Part shown: in pieces, positions 11,020-22,324 of the stretch | Layout of the letters: each line of letters starts with the position of its first letter | Position numbering within the stretch: position 1 is the stretch's first letter | Assembly: GCF_905171765.1 (NCBI RefSeq) | Contig: NC_053391.1 | Coordinates: 111,264,644 to 111,328,643, forward strand | DNA from: Bufo bufo | Lineage: Eukaryota > Chordata > Amphibia > Anura > Bufonidae | Direction: 5' to 3' | DNA length: 64,000 bases | The notes under the pieces: generated by a model | The model's input: only the letters and a program-made list of their open reading frames with translations | The model's database searches: none | Told to the model about the DNA's origin: nothing | Program-made: the position numbers and the translations under genes

Positions 11020-14000
11020 GCATGTCATCAGGCCTTTTGTTAGTCAAACGTATCCCCCACTGTCAGTCCCTTCGGGATCCATGCCTCATTCATCTTAATG
11101 AAGGTGAGCTAATCAACACTTTTTTGACCGAGGCGACTTCTTTTGTCAGTGACAATGCCTCCTGCTGCACTGAAGGTCCTTTCTGACAGGACACTTGAAG
11201 CGGGGCAGGCCAGAAGTTCTATCGCAAACTGGGATAGCTCAGGCCACAGGTCAAGCCTGCACACCCAGTAATCAAGGGGTTCATCGCTCCTCAGAGTGTC
11301 GATATCTGCAGTTAAGGCGAGGTAGTCTGCTACCTGTCAGTCGAGTCGTTCTCTAAGGCTGGATCCCGAAGGGCTGTGGCGATGTGTAGGACTGAAAAAG
11401 CTCTGCATGTCCTCCATCAACAACACATCTGTAAAGCGTCCTGTCCTTGCCACCGTGGTCGTGGTAGGAGGAGGATTACTTTCACTTCTTCCCCTGTTAG
11501 ATTCCCGTTGTGCTGTGACATCCCCCTTATAAGCTGTGTAAAGCATATTTTTTAGTTTGGTTTTGAACTACTGCATCCTTTCTGACTTTTGGTAATTTGG
11601 TAACATTTCCGCCACTTTCTGCTTATACCGGGGGCCTAGTAGCATGGCCACCTAGTACAGGTCGTTCTCCTTCATCCTTTTTATACAAGGGTCCCTCAAC
11701 AGACATGACAGCATGAAAGACCCCATTTGCACAAGGTTGGATGCCGAGCTACTCATTTCCCGTTCCTCCTCCTCACTGATGTCATTGACGGTCTGTTCTT
11801 CCCCCCAGCCATGTACAACACCACGGGTCCCAGATAGGTGACAACAACGAGCACCTTGGGATGCCTGCTGTGGTTGGTCTTCCTCCTCCTCAAAGCCACA
11901 TTCCTCCTCTGACTCCTCTTCCTCATACTCCTCTTGCAGCGTTGCGCAGGTCCGGCAAACGATGATGACAAGGCTGTTTCTGGTGGTGATGGTGACCACA
12001 ACTCTTCCTCTTCACGCTCATCTACATCCTGATCCAGCACTCTTCGCAGGGCACGCTCCAGGAAGAAAACAAATGGGATGAGGTCGCTGATGGTGCCTGC
12101 GGTGCGACTGACTAGGTTTGTCACCTCCTCAAAAGGACGCATGAGCCTACAGGCATTGCGCATGAGCGTCCAGTAACGTGGCAAAAAAATTCCCAGCTCC
12201 GCAGAGGCTGTCCTAGCACCCCGGTCATACAAATACTCGTTGACGGCTTTTTCTTGTTGGAGCAGGCGGTCGAACATTAGGAGTGTTGAATTCCAACGTG
12301 TCGGGCTGTCTCAAATCAAGCGCCTCACTGGCATGTTGTTTCGGCGCTGAATGTCTGAAAAGTGCGCCATGGCCGTGTAGGAATGCATGAAATGGCCACA
12401 CACCTTCCTGGCCTGCTTGAGGATGTCCTGTAAGCCTGGGTACTTAGACACAAAGCGTTGTACGATGAGATTCAACACATGTGCCATGCACGGCACATGT
12501 GACAACTTGCCCAAATTCAATGCCGCCAACAAATTGCTTCCATTGTCACACACCACTTTGCCGATCTCCAGTTGGTGCGGGGTCAGCCACTGATCCACCT
12601 GTGCGTTCAGGGCGGATAGGAGTGCTGGTCCGGTGTGGCTCTCTGCTTTCTGGCAAGTCAACCCCAAGACAGCGTGACACTGTCGTATCCGGGATGTGGA
12701 ATAGCCCCTGGGGAGCTGGGGGGATTCAGTCGATGTGCAGCCAGATGCCGCAGCAGAAGAGGACTCAGCTGAGGAGGTTATCGAAGAGGATGGAGTAGGA
12801 GGAGTAGAGGAGGTGGCAGTAGGCCTGCCTGCAAGTCGTGGCGGTGTCACCAACTCCGCTGCAGTGCCACGCATTCCATGCTTGGCAGCCGTCAGCAGGT
12901 TGACCCAATGCGCAGTGTAGGTGATATACCTGCCCTGACCGTGCTTTGCAGACCAGGTATCAGTGGTCAGATGGACCCTTGCCCCAACACTGTATGCCAG
13001 AGATGCCATGACTTCCTTTTCAATCACTGAGTAGAGGTTTGGGATTGCCTTTTTTAAAAAAAAAATTTGTCCGGGTACCTTCCACTGTGGTGTCCCAATA
13101 GCGACAAATTTTTTGAAGGCTTCAGACTCCACCAGCTGGTATGGTAAAAGCTGGCGGGCTAAGAGTTCCATCAAGCCAGCTGTCAGACGCCGGGCAAGGG
13201 GGTGACTCTGTGACATTGGCTTCCTACACTCAAACATTTCCTTTACAGACACCTGACTGTGGGCAGATGAGATGGAACTGCTGAAGGTGAGAGGCGGAGT
13301 GGCGGGTGGTTGAGAGGGGGCAAGGAGGACAGCAGTGGTTGACGTGGCTGAAGATGCTGGACCAGGAGGAGGATGGTGGCTTTGAGTTTGTGTGCTGCTT
13401 GTACTCATGTGTTGATCCCATAGGCGTTTGTTATGTGCGATCATGTGCCTTCGTAAAGCAGTTGTACCGAGGTGAGTGTTGGACTTCCCACGACTCAGTT
13501 TCTTTTCTCACAGGTTGCAAATGGCATCACTGTTGTCAGAGGCAGACACACAAAAAAAATGCCACACTGCTGAGCTTTGCAATGACGGCATTCTGGTGGT
13601 GGCAACAGCATGCGTTGATTGGCGTGCTGTCTGGCTGACCCCGGGTGCCGATACATGCTGTCTGACTGTGCCACTAGCTCCTTGCGACGACCTCCCCCTG
13701 CTTCCAACTCGTCTCCTCCTTCTCTCTGTCTCCCCTCCTGAACTTTCCCCCTCTTCTTCTTCTCTTCGAGCAGGCACCCACATGGCATCCACGGGCACAT
13801 CGTCATCATCAACCACTTCACTTGTATCTGACACCTCAGCAAAGGAAGCAGCAGCGGGTACAACATCATCATCATCATCACACTGTACGTCCATGTGTGT
13901 AATGCTGCCTGACTGAGACATATCCCTGTTATCTACATCCTCTGGCAATAATGGTTGCGCATCACTAATTTCATCCAACTGATGTGTAAATAACTCCTCT

Positions 14001-14302
14001 GAGGGATCCATTGAAGCGGCTGTGGTGGCTGTGGTGGTAGTGGTGGTGGTGGCGGCGGGCGGGAGAGTGGTAACTTGAGAGCAGGTGACCAAAGCTGAGC
14101 TGGAGGAGGATGGTGCGTCAAGGTTCTTAGCGGAAGCTGTTGAAGATTTGGTGTCCTGTGTAAGCCAATCAACTATTTTCTCCGAATTTTTTGGGTTCAG
14201 GGTACGTGGCCTCTGAACACTGAGCATTATTCCAGGGCCGGTGGAAATCACAGCACCACGACCATGACGGCTCCTGCGGGGTGGCATTCCTCTGCCTGTC
14301 AT
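11020..14302 (-). pseudogene. hAT transposase, BED-finger type, decayed
   Basis: Transposase that would bind the element ends and catalyse cut-and-paste. From the start at 14302 (MTGRGMPPRR), a low-complexity acidic/serine N-terminal part leads to a BED finger near 13500 (AVWHFF ... AICNLC ... RRHMIAHN). The finger is broken by two closely spaced frame changes around 13490-13520. The RNase H-like core follows on 13444-12311 with LTTDTWSAKHGQGR and KVVCDNGSNLLAAL carrying the first two catalytic aspartates, then CMAHVLNL. A TGA at 12311-12313 interrupts the RLI/DSPTRWNSTL junction; the same frame continues to 11753. More stops follow, e.g. after ENDLY near 11660. The C-terminal dimerisation region (LDYWVCRLDLWPELS, SVLSERTFSAAGGI) is readable near 11060-11290. 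Confidence 0.9.
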
Positions 14303-14329
14303 TTTTTTTTTAGATAAGTGGTACTATGC

Positions 14330-14990
14330 GTGCAAGGTACTGTGCCACCCTATATAAGTGGTGGGCAGTGGGCACAGTACAGTCTGTGTGGGCCAAACAC
14401 ACACTGGCTTGCAACTGGGATTAGATCACAGAAAAATATTAAATTGAATTTTTTTTATCTAAAAGGTATTTGTGAGTGAGTGACACCCTGTAACGGTATG
14501 AGTGGTGGGCTAGCCAGTGGCCACAGTACAGTCTGTGGGCCAGACACACACTGTCTTGCAACTGGGATTATTTCACAGAAAAATATTAAATTGAATTTTT
14601 TTATCTAAAAGGTATTTGTGAGTGAGTGACACCCTGTAACGGTATGAGTGGTGGGCTAGCCAGTGGCCACAGTACAGTCTATGGGCCAGACACACACTGG
14701 CTTGCAACTGGGATTATATCACAGAAAAATATTAAATTGAATTTTTTTTATCTAAAAGGTATGTGTGAGTGACACCCTGTATGAATGGTGTGCACACAGT
14801 ACTGTCTGTAGGCCAGACAGTCACTCACTGGCTTGCAACTGCTATTATATCACAGAGAAATAATAAATTGAATTTTTTTTATCTGCGAGATATTTTCTGT
14901 CACACCCTGTATGAATGGTGTGTACACAGTACTGTCTGTGACTGAGCCTGCAGCCTCTCACACAACACAGGCAGGCAACTGCAATATATG
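14330..14990. repeat. tandem repeats in hAT leader
   Basis: Four to five units of roughly 130-165 bp between the hAT right terminus and the transposase start. Each carries GTGAGTGACACCCTGTA, GTATGAGTGGTGGGC, GGCCACAGTACAGTCT, CACACACTGGCTTGCAACTG and AAATATTAAATTGAATTTTT. The unit nearest the terminus is the most diverged. The 1.6-kb hAT at 19973-21547 has a related array in the same relative place. Confidence 0.85.
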
Positions 14991-15409
14991 TATATATATA
15001 TAAAAAAAAAAAAGCAGACTGATGTACCCGCCCTGAAAAGGGCTTTTTGGGGTGCTGTCAGGACGCTGTCCTTGCAACAGATGAGTCTGTGGACACAGAA
15101 CACTGCCCTAGCTAACGCTTTCCCTATTAAATCAGCAGCAGCTACACTCTCCCTCCTCTCACTAAGAATGCAGCTTCCGAATGAATCTAAAATGGATGCT
15201 GTCCAGGAGGTGGGAGGGTCTGGGAGGGAGGGTCTGCTGCTGATTGGCTGGAATGTGTCTGCTGACTGTGAGGTACAGGGTCAAAGTTTACTCAATGATG
15301 ATGTATAGGGGGCGGACCGAACATCGCATATGTTCGCCCGCCACGGCGAACGCGAACAAGCTATGTTCGCCGGGAACTATTCGCCAGCGAACTATTCGGG
15401 TCATCTCTA

Positions 15410-15694
15410 TTGATCACTAATGTTCTCTAACAAACCTCTGAGGCCTTCACAGAACAGCTGTAGTTATACTGAGAATAAATTACACACAGGTCTAAATTAA
15501 ACAGTCTATTTACTAATTATGTGACTTCTGAAGGCAATTGGCCACACTGGATTTTATTTAGGGATATCAGAGTACAGGGGGCTGAATACAAATGCACGCC
15601 ACACTTTCCAGATTTTTATTTATTAAAAATTTTGAAAAAGCATGTATCATTTTCTTTTTACTTTACACATACTTGCAACTTTGTGTAGGTCTAA
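15410..15694. other. spacer between elements
   Basis: Contains the hAT target duplication and about 280 bases of AT-rich sequence with no supported gene or repeat. Confidence 0.5.
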
Positions 15695-16461
15695 GGGCTC
15701 TTTCACACTTGCGTTATTGTCTTCCGGCATAGAGTTCCGTCGTCGGGACTCTATGCCGGAAGAATACTGATCAGGATTATCCTAATGCATTCTGAATGGA
15801 GAGTAATCCGTTCAGGATGCATCAGGATGTCTTCAGTTCCGGTACGGAACGTTTTTTGGCCGGAGAAAATACCGCAGCATGCTGCGCTTTTTGCTCCGGC
15901 CAAAAATCCTGAAGACTTGCCGCAAGGCCGGATCCGGGATCAATGCCCATTGAAAGGCATTGATCCGGATCCGGCCTTAAGCTAAACGTCGTTTCGGCGC
16001 ATTGCCGGACCCGACGTTTAGCTTTTTCTGAATGGTTACCATGGCTACCGGGACGCTAAAGTCCTGACAGCCATGGTAAGTGTAGCGGGGAGCAGGGGAG
16101 CAGCATACTTACCGTCCGTGCGGCTCCCCGGGCGCTCCAGAGTGACGTCAGGGCGCCCCAAGCGCATGGATCACGTGATCACATGGATCACGTCATCCAT
16201 GCGCATGGGGCGCTCTGACGTCATTCTGGAGCGCCCGGGGAGCCGCACGGACTGTAAGTATACTGCTCCCCCGCTCCCCGCTCCTACTATGGCAACCAGG
16301 ACTTTAATAGCGTCCTGGGTGCCATAGTAACACTGAAAGCATTTGGAAGACGGTTCCGTCTTCAAATGCTTTCAGTACACTTGCGTTGTTACGGATCCGG
16401 CAGGCACCTCCGGCAACGGAAGTGCATGCCGGATCCCAACAACGCAAGTGTGAAAGAGGCC
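15695..16461. mobile_element. Harbinger-type miniature element with GC-rich palindrome
   Basis: Ends GGGCTCTTTCACACTTGCGTT and AACGCAAGTGTGAAAGAGGCC are inverted repeats of about 20 bp; the flanks are TAA and TTA, close to the TWA target preference of PIF/Harbinger. Inside are nested inverted repeats: GGCCGGAG.../CTCCGGCC near 15860-15900, and a long GC-rich one at about 16080-16285 with CGTGCGGCTCCCCGGGCGCT mirrored by AGCGCCCGGGGAGCCGCACG. No coding sequence. Confidence 0.7.
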
Positions 16462-16644
16462 TTACACATAAAATCCCAGTGCAACACTTTTAAGTTTGTA
16501 GGTGTAAAAATGTGAAAAAGTTCAAGTGGTGTGAATAATACTTCAAGGCACTGTAAGGGGTGTCCTGTCATTAAACAGTCACCGGTATCTCTAAGCTGGT
16601 CTACATCACAGATTAAATCTAAATCACAGATCACTTGTAGACGC

Positions 16645-17250
16645 TAAAAGAAAATAATAAATCTTTATTAGGTAATCTAAATTAAAATGGGTGAAGAGAC
16701 CCCTATCAGACCCAAAAACTATATTAAGAGATCCTTGTAATGCCTGATACCTCAAATCCCCTCAACAGTGGCTGTATCCTTGCTAGTCATATGGAGAGAA
16801 TGATCAAGCATCCAAGGACCATGGTCATAATGAACAAGGACCAATGCCTCAAAATCCCTGACGTCGGAAAAGGCCTATATTTTTGTCCAAAAGTACATGA
16901 TTAAGTCGTAGAGGCTAGTCCAAGGATAGTCCTCAAAATGCCGACACCCTGCCTGCTTAGCGGCGTGCCTCCATCTATCCTATCAATGTGCGCTCAAGAC
17001 ATAGAGCAACACACATTTAAAGTATAAGCCCCTATCTTAGCTATAAACTGTGCCCTGTGTCACTGTGGCTATAAGTTTAAAGCTACAATATTGCTCAATG
17101 CGTTTCTGGATATTTTGTATCCTCATCAGGAGCAGTAAGCTTCACACACATACTTTGTTGCCACCTTGAATCAAAAAGACAAACACACACGCGCACACCA
17201 CCTCTCTTTGTGGTAGCGCATTCGGCACTGGTGCAGAGACAGATAACATG
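16645..17250 (-). mobile_element. Penelope-like element remnant (ribozyme-bearing terminal part)
   Basis: Non-coding segment whose minus strand contains a hammerhead ribozyme fold (17082-17140) followed by about 440 bases ending in an A/T-rich run (AATAAATCTTTATTAGG near 16660). This matches the arrangement of the Penelope copies at 22.3 and 26.4 kb, where the ribozyme is also followed by several hundred bases ending in an ATAAAAT-rich tail. No RT or endonuclease frame remains. Boundaries are approximate; Tc1 sequence begins near 17250. Confidence 0.5.
17082..17140 (-). ncRNA. hammerhead ribozyme, type I
   Basis: Minus strand reads stem I strand (GCUUAC plus UGCUC), the catalytic box CUGAUGA, stem II GGAUA-CAAAA-UAUCC, one extra A, the second box GAAA, a minimal stem III (ACGCAU) and then U at the cleavage position, followed by GAGCA and GUAGC. 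UGCUC pairs fully with GAGCA, and GCUAC (one bulged U) pairs with GUAGC. All conserved core residues are present. The C-A mismatch in the short stem III and the extra A beside stem II may weaken activity. Self-cleaving ribozymes of this minimal form are known from Penelope-like elements; the link here is inference from structure. Confidence 0.7.
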
Positions 17251-17254
17251 AATC

Positions 17255-17912
17255 ATAACCAAAGAGCCCAGAACAACTTCCAATGAGATTAGAGGTGAAC
17301 TCCAATGTCAAGGTGCATCAGATCACTGTCTTAGCCAAAGTGGACTGTTGAAAGCACCACTGTTGAAAGCAAATAATAAAAAACAAGGCAGGAATTGGTC
17401 AATTGCATATTGACAAACCCCAAAGCTTCGAGGAGAATGTCCTTTGAATGGATGGGACAAAAGTGAATCTTTTTTGGCAGTCACATCAGCACTATGTTCA
17501 CAGATGCTCGGTTATGTTTTGGGGATGCTTTGCTGCATCTGGCACAGGGTGTCTTGAATCTCTGCAGGGTACAATGTAATATTAAGGCAGAAAAATGTTC
17601 TGACCAGTGTCAGAAAGCTTGGTCCTAGTCACAGGTCATGGGTCCGCCAATAGGATAATGACCGAAAACACGCAGCTAAAAACATCGAAGTATTCTGAAG
17701 TGGTTTTCTATGAGCCCTAATCCTATTGAGCATCTGTAGAAGGAGCTGAAACTCACAGACTGGAGAAAGCACCCTTTAAACCTGAGACACCTGGAGCAGT
17801 TTGCTCATGAGTGGGCCAAAATATCTATGGATAGGTGTAGAAGTCTCATTGAATGTTACAGAAATCGCTTGATTGCAGTGATTGCCTCCAAAGGTTGTGC
17901 AACAAAATATTA
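17255..17912 (+). pseudogene. Tc1/mariner transposase remnant
   Basis: Degenerate C-terminal part of a Tc1 transposase. Recognisable pieces in changing frames are DKPQSFEENVL, VMFWGCFAASGTGCLES, NDRKHAAKNIE-like sequence around 17660, PNPIEHLWKELKLTD near 17710 (glutamate region), and SLIECYRNRLIAVIASKG near 17850. Multiple stops and small indels break the frame and the N-terminal DNA-binding domain is gone, so it is non-functional. Confidence 0.7.
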
Positions 17913-17913
17913 A

Positions 17914-18301
17914 AGGGGTTGTCTCATCATAGACAATGGGGGCATATCACTAGAATATGCCCTCATTGTCTTATAGGTGCAGGTCCCACCGCTGGGACCC
18001 GCACCTATATCGAGACTGAAGCCCCGCAAGGTGGTAGCTGGAGGTGTCCGGTCCGGCCACCACCAAGCAGGCTCCCCATAGAAGTGAATGGGAGTGTACC
18101 TCGCATGCGCAGCCCCCGCTCCCATTCATTTCTATGGGGCCGACGGAAATAGTCGAGCCAGCGTGCACAGTGTGCCCTCCTTCAATTGCAGAGCTCCGTT
18201 CTTAATATAGGTGTGGGTCCCAGCATTGGGACCCACACCTATAAGACAATGGGGGCATATCCTAGTGATATGCCCCCATTTTCCATGATGAGACAACCCC
18301 T
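17914..18301. mobile_element. TTAA miniature element inside Tc1
   Basis: Starts AGGGGTTGTCTCATCAT and ends ATGATGAGACAACCCCT, flanked by TTAA at 17910-17913 and 18302-18305. The next inner bases (GACAATGGGGGCATAT / ATATGCCCCCATT) continue the inverted repeat. Removing the insert joins AAAATATTAA to GTTAAGGGGTACC, a continuous Tc1 3' region, which confirms the borders. The same family occurs at about 32651-33105. Confidence 0.85.
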
Positions 18302-18432
18302 TTAAGTTAAGGGGTACCATTTTGTCCAGGCCCATTTCATTAGTTTGTATTATAAATTATTCTGTTGAACCAGAATTCAAAAGTAATGTTTGATTTTCAT
18401 TAACTGATTTTCAGTACATTTTTATTTATTAT

Positions 18433-19693
18433 TAGTGATGAGCAGCATAGGCAATATTCGTTTTCACCATATTTTGCAATTTTTTGGCCTAATATTCGCC
18501 ATAAATTTGCAAATTCTAGAATTCGTGATCTCCAGTCATTATTTTCGGCAATGTAATATGCGCGTATTTCGCATGCAATACAGGCGTGGCTCACTTTTGC
18601 TAAATTTTTCAAGTTGCTAGAAGTTTCCTGAGACTGGAGAAAATGGTTGGAAGCAACTTTTGTGACTGTGAGGAAGAACTCCTAATCACTGTAAGTAATT
18701 TTCCTGCTCCTCCTCCTTCATCCCTTCCAAAAGGTCCTGAGCATCAGGACCAATCAGCAGCTCACTCTCCTGCATTACCTCCCCCATGATGTCCCTCTCG
18801 CTGTCAAACAGCAGCAGGGACGAGTCTTTGGGGATGGGGATGGTCCTGCAGGAGGCAGAGAGCTGCTGCTGCTCAGAGCCAGGGCAGAGGACTGTGTCAC
18901 GAAAGCCACAACTGCCTCGGCGTCTTGAGAGGAAATGGGGCGGCTGCCATGACCAAAAAATCCCGGATGAGGCGGTCCAGCACTGGAACCAACTCCCTTA
19001 CCATGAACACGGCTGACGGCATACCCACGGCCGCTCATGATCGGCAAAAAATTTATTTACAGCCAAAAAAACTATACAATAAAATTAAAAGGGACTTTTG
19101 GATGACTTTATTGGGTTTAGGACAATGGGGCAAAAAACAAATGAAATAGGGATTCAGAAATACAGACAGCAAATGACTTTTTGTTTTCAAAGATGAAAGA
19201 CAAAGACACTAATCCCTATCACAGCACAGTAATTCCTATCACACTACCTAATACCCTGCACTGGAACCTATCAGCTACACTATATCACTATCTAACCTAC
19301 ACTGGCTATCTCCCACTAACTATCTGTAATATATATATGAGTTAACTAACTTTCTAATATAATTGAATAAGGATGCAGATGACTCAGCAAAGTACAGAGC
19401 ACAGCAATGACACTGTTCTCTCTCTCAGAACTGCAAAAAACTGCAGAAAATGGCTGCTGGGGAGTTTCCTATATAGTAAGGGGTAGGCAACTTTCCTATT
19501 GGTTGCTAGGGATGTTGCTAAGCTCAGACAAAGATATTGCAGTCTTCTCATTGGCCCACAAGCAAGTAGTAAGGGTACTGATGAAAAAAAATATTTGCAA
19601 TTCCGATTATATAGCACTGTATTCTAGATTTACGCGAATTGTGCCGATATTCGCGATAAAAATTTGCGATTAGAATATTCGCGATCATCACTA
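18433..19693 (-). mobile_element. hAT derivative, 1.26 kb, internally deleted
   Basis: Begins TAGTGATG and ends CATCACTA, with TTTATTAT duplicated on both sides (18425-18432 and 19694-19701). Subterminal AATATTCG / CGAATATT words mark a hAT family distinct from that at 8593. A short minus-strand frame (19047-18775) encodes a transposase-like N terminus (MSGRGYAVSRV ... GGPHPG-like ... FVTQSSALALSSSSS), so this is a deletion derivative of a larger autonomous element that kept the start of its gene. Confidence 0.85.
18775..19035 (-). pseudogene. hAT transposase N-terminal stub
   Basis: About 85 codons from MSGRGYAVSRVHGKG, continuing with a serine/proline-rich stretch. Composition and start resemble the N-terminal part of the other hAT transposases here (MTGRGMPPRR at 14302; glycine/arginine-rich start at 60970). 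The BED finger, catalytic core and dimerisation region are absent. Confidence 0.55.
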
Positions 19694-19972
19694 TTTATTA
19701 TTTAGTAAATATATTGGAAATAGCTCACTAGTCCCACAACCATAAGAGGTGCACAATCTGATGAATTCACCCTTCAAATTGTATAACTGTCAATGTAGGA
19801 TTGGCACACTCAAAACATGCGGAGCCCCACGGAGTTGAAACAATTTATTATAACTACGTTTGATAAAATATGATAAAATACAATAAAATACATAAAATAA
19901 ATTAAACAATGGTAGTAGTTTTGTAATATTCGAATCAACTTATTGCAGACAAAGTATCCTGGATGTTCTCAA

Positions 19973-21547
19973 TAGTGATGTCGCGAACATAAAATTTTCA
20001 GTTCGCGAACAGCGAACGCGAACTTCCGCAAATGTTCGCGAACTGGCGAACCGGGCGAACCGCCATAGACTTCAATAGACAGGCGAATTTTAAAACCCAC
20101 AGGGACTCTTTCTGGCCACAATAGTGATGAGAAAGTTGTTTCAAGGGGTCTAACACCTGGACTGTGGCATGTCGGAGGGGGATCTATGGCAAAACTCCCA
20201 TGGAAAATTACGTAGTGGACGCAGAGTCGGGTTTTAATCCATAAAGGGCATAAATCAACTAACATTCCTAAATTGTTTGGAATAACGTGCTTTAAAACAT
20301 CCAGTGTGTGTATACGATTGGCACTGGCAGTGGGCACACTACAGTCAGTAGAAGCGGGCCTGACACACACTGGCAGCAGGCAAGCAACTGAAATTACACT
20401 AAAGTGTAAAAATTAAATGCCTTATTTATCGGCAAGCTACTGTGCCACCCGGTATGAGTGGTTGGCACTGGCAGTGGGCACACTACAGTCAGTGGAAGAG
20501 GGCCTGACACACACTGGCAGCAGGCAAGCAACTGAATTTAGACTACTGTCTAAAAATTAAATGCCTTATTTATCGGCAAGCTACTGTGCCACCCGGTATC
20601 AGTGGTTGGCACTGGCAGTGGGCACACTACAGTCAGTGGAAGCGGGCCTGACACACACTGGCAGCAGGCAAGCAACTGAATTTAGACTACTGTCTAAAAA
20701 TTAAATGCCTTATTTATCGGCAAGCTACTGTGCCACCCGGTATCAGTGGTTGGCACTGGCAGTGGGCACACTACAGTCAGTTGAAGTCGGCCTGACACAC
20801 ACTAGCAGCAGGCAAGCAGCTGAAATTACACTAAAGTGTAAAAATTAAATGCCTTTTTTATGCAAAGTCCTGTGCCAGCCGGTATGAGTGGTGGGCACTG
20901 GCAGTGGGCACACTACAGTCAGTGGAAGTCAGCCTGACACACACTGGCAGGCAACTAACCTTAGATTAAAGTGTAAAAATTAAGTGCCTTTTTTTAAGCA
21001 AAGTCCTGTGCCACACGGAATGACAGGGGTGAGCACTGGCAGTGGGCACACTACAGTCTGTGGGCCTGCAGCTCCTCACACACAGGCAGGCCAGGCAACT
21101 GCAATATGTATATAAAGGAAAAAAAAAAAGCAGACTAATGTTGCAGCCCTAAAAAGGGCTTTTTGGGGTGCTGTCAGGACGCTGTCCTTACAGCAGAGAT
21201 CAGATGAGTCTTTCAGGACTGGAGTGGACACTGAATTCACTAGCCTAGCTATCGATTTCCCAATTAAATCAGCAGCAGTTACAGTCTCCCTCCTCTCACT
21301 AAGACTGCAGCTTCAGAATGAATCTAAAATAGATGCTGTGCAGGAGGTGGGAGGGTCTGGGAGGGAGGGTATGCTGCTGATTGGCTGGAATGTGTCTGCT
21401 GACTGTGAGGTACAGGGTCAAAGTTTGCTCAATGATGATGTATAGGGGGCGGACCGAACATCGCATGTGTTCGCCCGGCAGAGGCGAACGCGAACAAGCT
21501 ATGTTCGCCGGGAACTGTTCGCCGTCGGATAGTTCGGGCCATCTCTA
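19973..21547 (-). mobile_element. non-autonomous hAT, 1.6 kb, inside Penelope left arm
   Basis: Begins TAGTGATG and ends CATCTCTA, with GTTCTCAA duplicated at 19965-19972 and 21548-21555. Removing it restores Penelope sequence matching the uninterrupted right arm (GTTCTCAATAGTGGATGGGT in inverse near 27180), which dates it after the inverted Penelope insertion. Terminal sequence and leader (TAAATCAGCAGCAG, GATGCTGTGCAGGAGGTGGG, GCTGATTGGCTGGAATGTGT) are close to the 8593-15409 element, so this is a short relative that would use the same transposase. Confidence 0.92.
20330..21110. repeat. tandem repeats in the 1.6-kb hAT
   Basis: Five to six units of about 140 bp with shared words GTGGTTGGCACTGGCAGTGG, GCACACTACAGTCAGT, CTGACACACACTGGCAGCAG, AAAAATTAAATGCCTT and CTACTGTGCCACCCGGTAT. 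They are homologous in position, and loosely in sequence, to the leader array of the 6.8-kb hAT. Units nearer the right terminus are more diverged. Confidence 0.9.
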
Positions 21548-22259
21548 GTTCTCAATAGTGGATGGGTCTGCAATGACACACAATAGATGCTTAACTGCAG
21601 ATCCTAACAACAGGGTGTTGTCTTGCAAATAAAACACACTCTAGGTCACTACAGTCCATATGTATACAAGTCACAAAATATTCAGAAGGACTGTTTGAAT
21701 TCCAGGAGGTTGCATCAAACTCCGGATATATTCATATGCAAGAAAAACGCACTGAGAGACTCTATATGCAGAAAAGCGCATACAGTGATTTCCTATGCAG
21801 GCACTATATTCCTATCTCTGTATATCTACAGTTTCTGCAATCCATGCATTCCAAGGTTGTTATAGGAGTTTTTCATAAGAATTTTCTGCATGCATTTATA
21901 TTTGTATTTTTCTCAAGAATTCTATTCAAGAGGATCCTCAAAGAAGTTATTCCACACAAAGTCCCGATTGCAATATTCACATATGAACGCTATATTGTTG
22001 TTTCGTTATAAATGTAAGTTTGTAACGATAACCCACACTTGTGGGCTTACCTGGCCTTTTTATTCAGCTGTTTTTTTCTGGGTGATTGTCGCTTCCGACT
22101 TTAGGCCGGCGTCCCGGTCTTTGCTGTGTCAGCGGCTTAGTATTCCCCAGTGATGACTTTCAGCTGGTTGCAGGCAGGTTAATATAGAGCGTCTTGTTTG
22201 AATCCTCGATATCCTCTGGTTTTTAACAGTGCACTGTTATTTCGGGGTTCAAATCCTTC

Positions 22260-22324
22260 AGGGGTGAAACTCTCGCCAGACGCGTTTCGGGGACACTCTC
22301 CCCTTCCTCAGTGGCATCACCCCT
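22260..22324 (-). ncRNA. hammerhead ribozyme, type I (Penelope left arm)
   Basis: Minus strand, 65 nt: AGGGGUG, internal loop AU, GCCA, catalytic box CUGAGGA, an extra A, stem II GGGG-AGAGUGU-CCCC, box GAAA, minimal stem III ACGCGU, then C as cleavage residue (scissile bond between + positions 22279 and 22278), UGGC, loop GAGAGUUU, CACCCCU. GCCA pairs with UGGC, and AGGGGUG with CACCCCU, giving a two-part stem I. It lies about 720 bp downstream of the RT/endonuclease frame. The right arm carries the same motif. ACGCGU is self-complementary, so a dimeric form is possible. Confidence 0.85.

Larger units (their letters stand above)
8593..15409 (-). mobile_element. hAT DNA transposon, 6.8 kb, decayed
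   Basis: Starts TAGAGATG and ends CATCTCTA, perfect 8-bp inverted termini of hAT type, flanked by identical 8-bp target duplications TTGATCAC at 8585-8592 and 15410-15417. Subterminal sequence is rich in GCGAACG/TTCGC words. The transposase is on the minus strand (14302 to about 11020). The leader side (14330-14990) and the 3' side (9160-9810) both contain tandem repeats. A solo LTR sits at 10027-10579. A CCAAT motif on the minus strand near 15240 (CCAGCCAATCAGCAG) lies where a promoter for the transposase would be expected. Confidence 0.92.

Noticed and set aside
11652..11999. Acidic frame as an independent gene
   Set aside because: It is the acidic insertion and following region of the 8593-15409 hAT transposase after a frame change.
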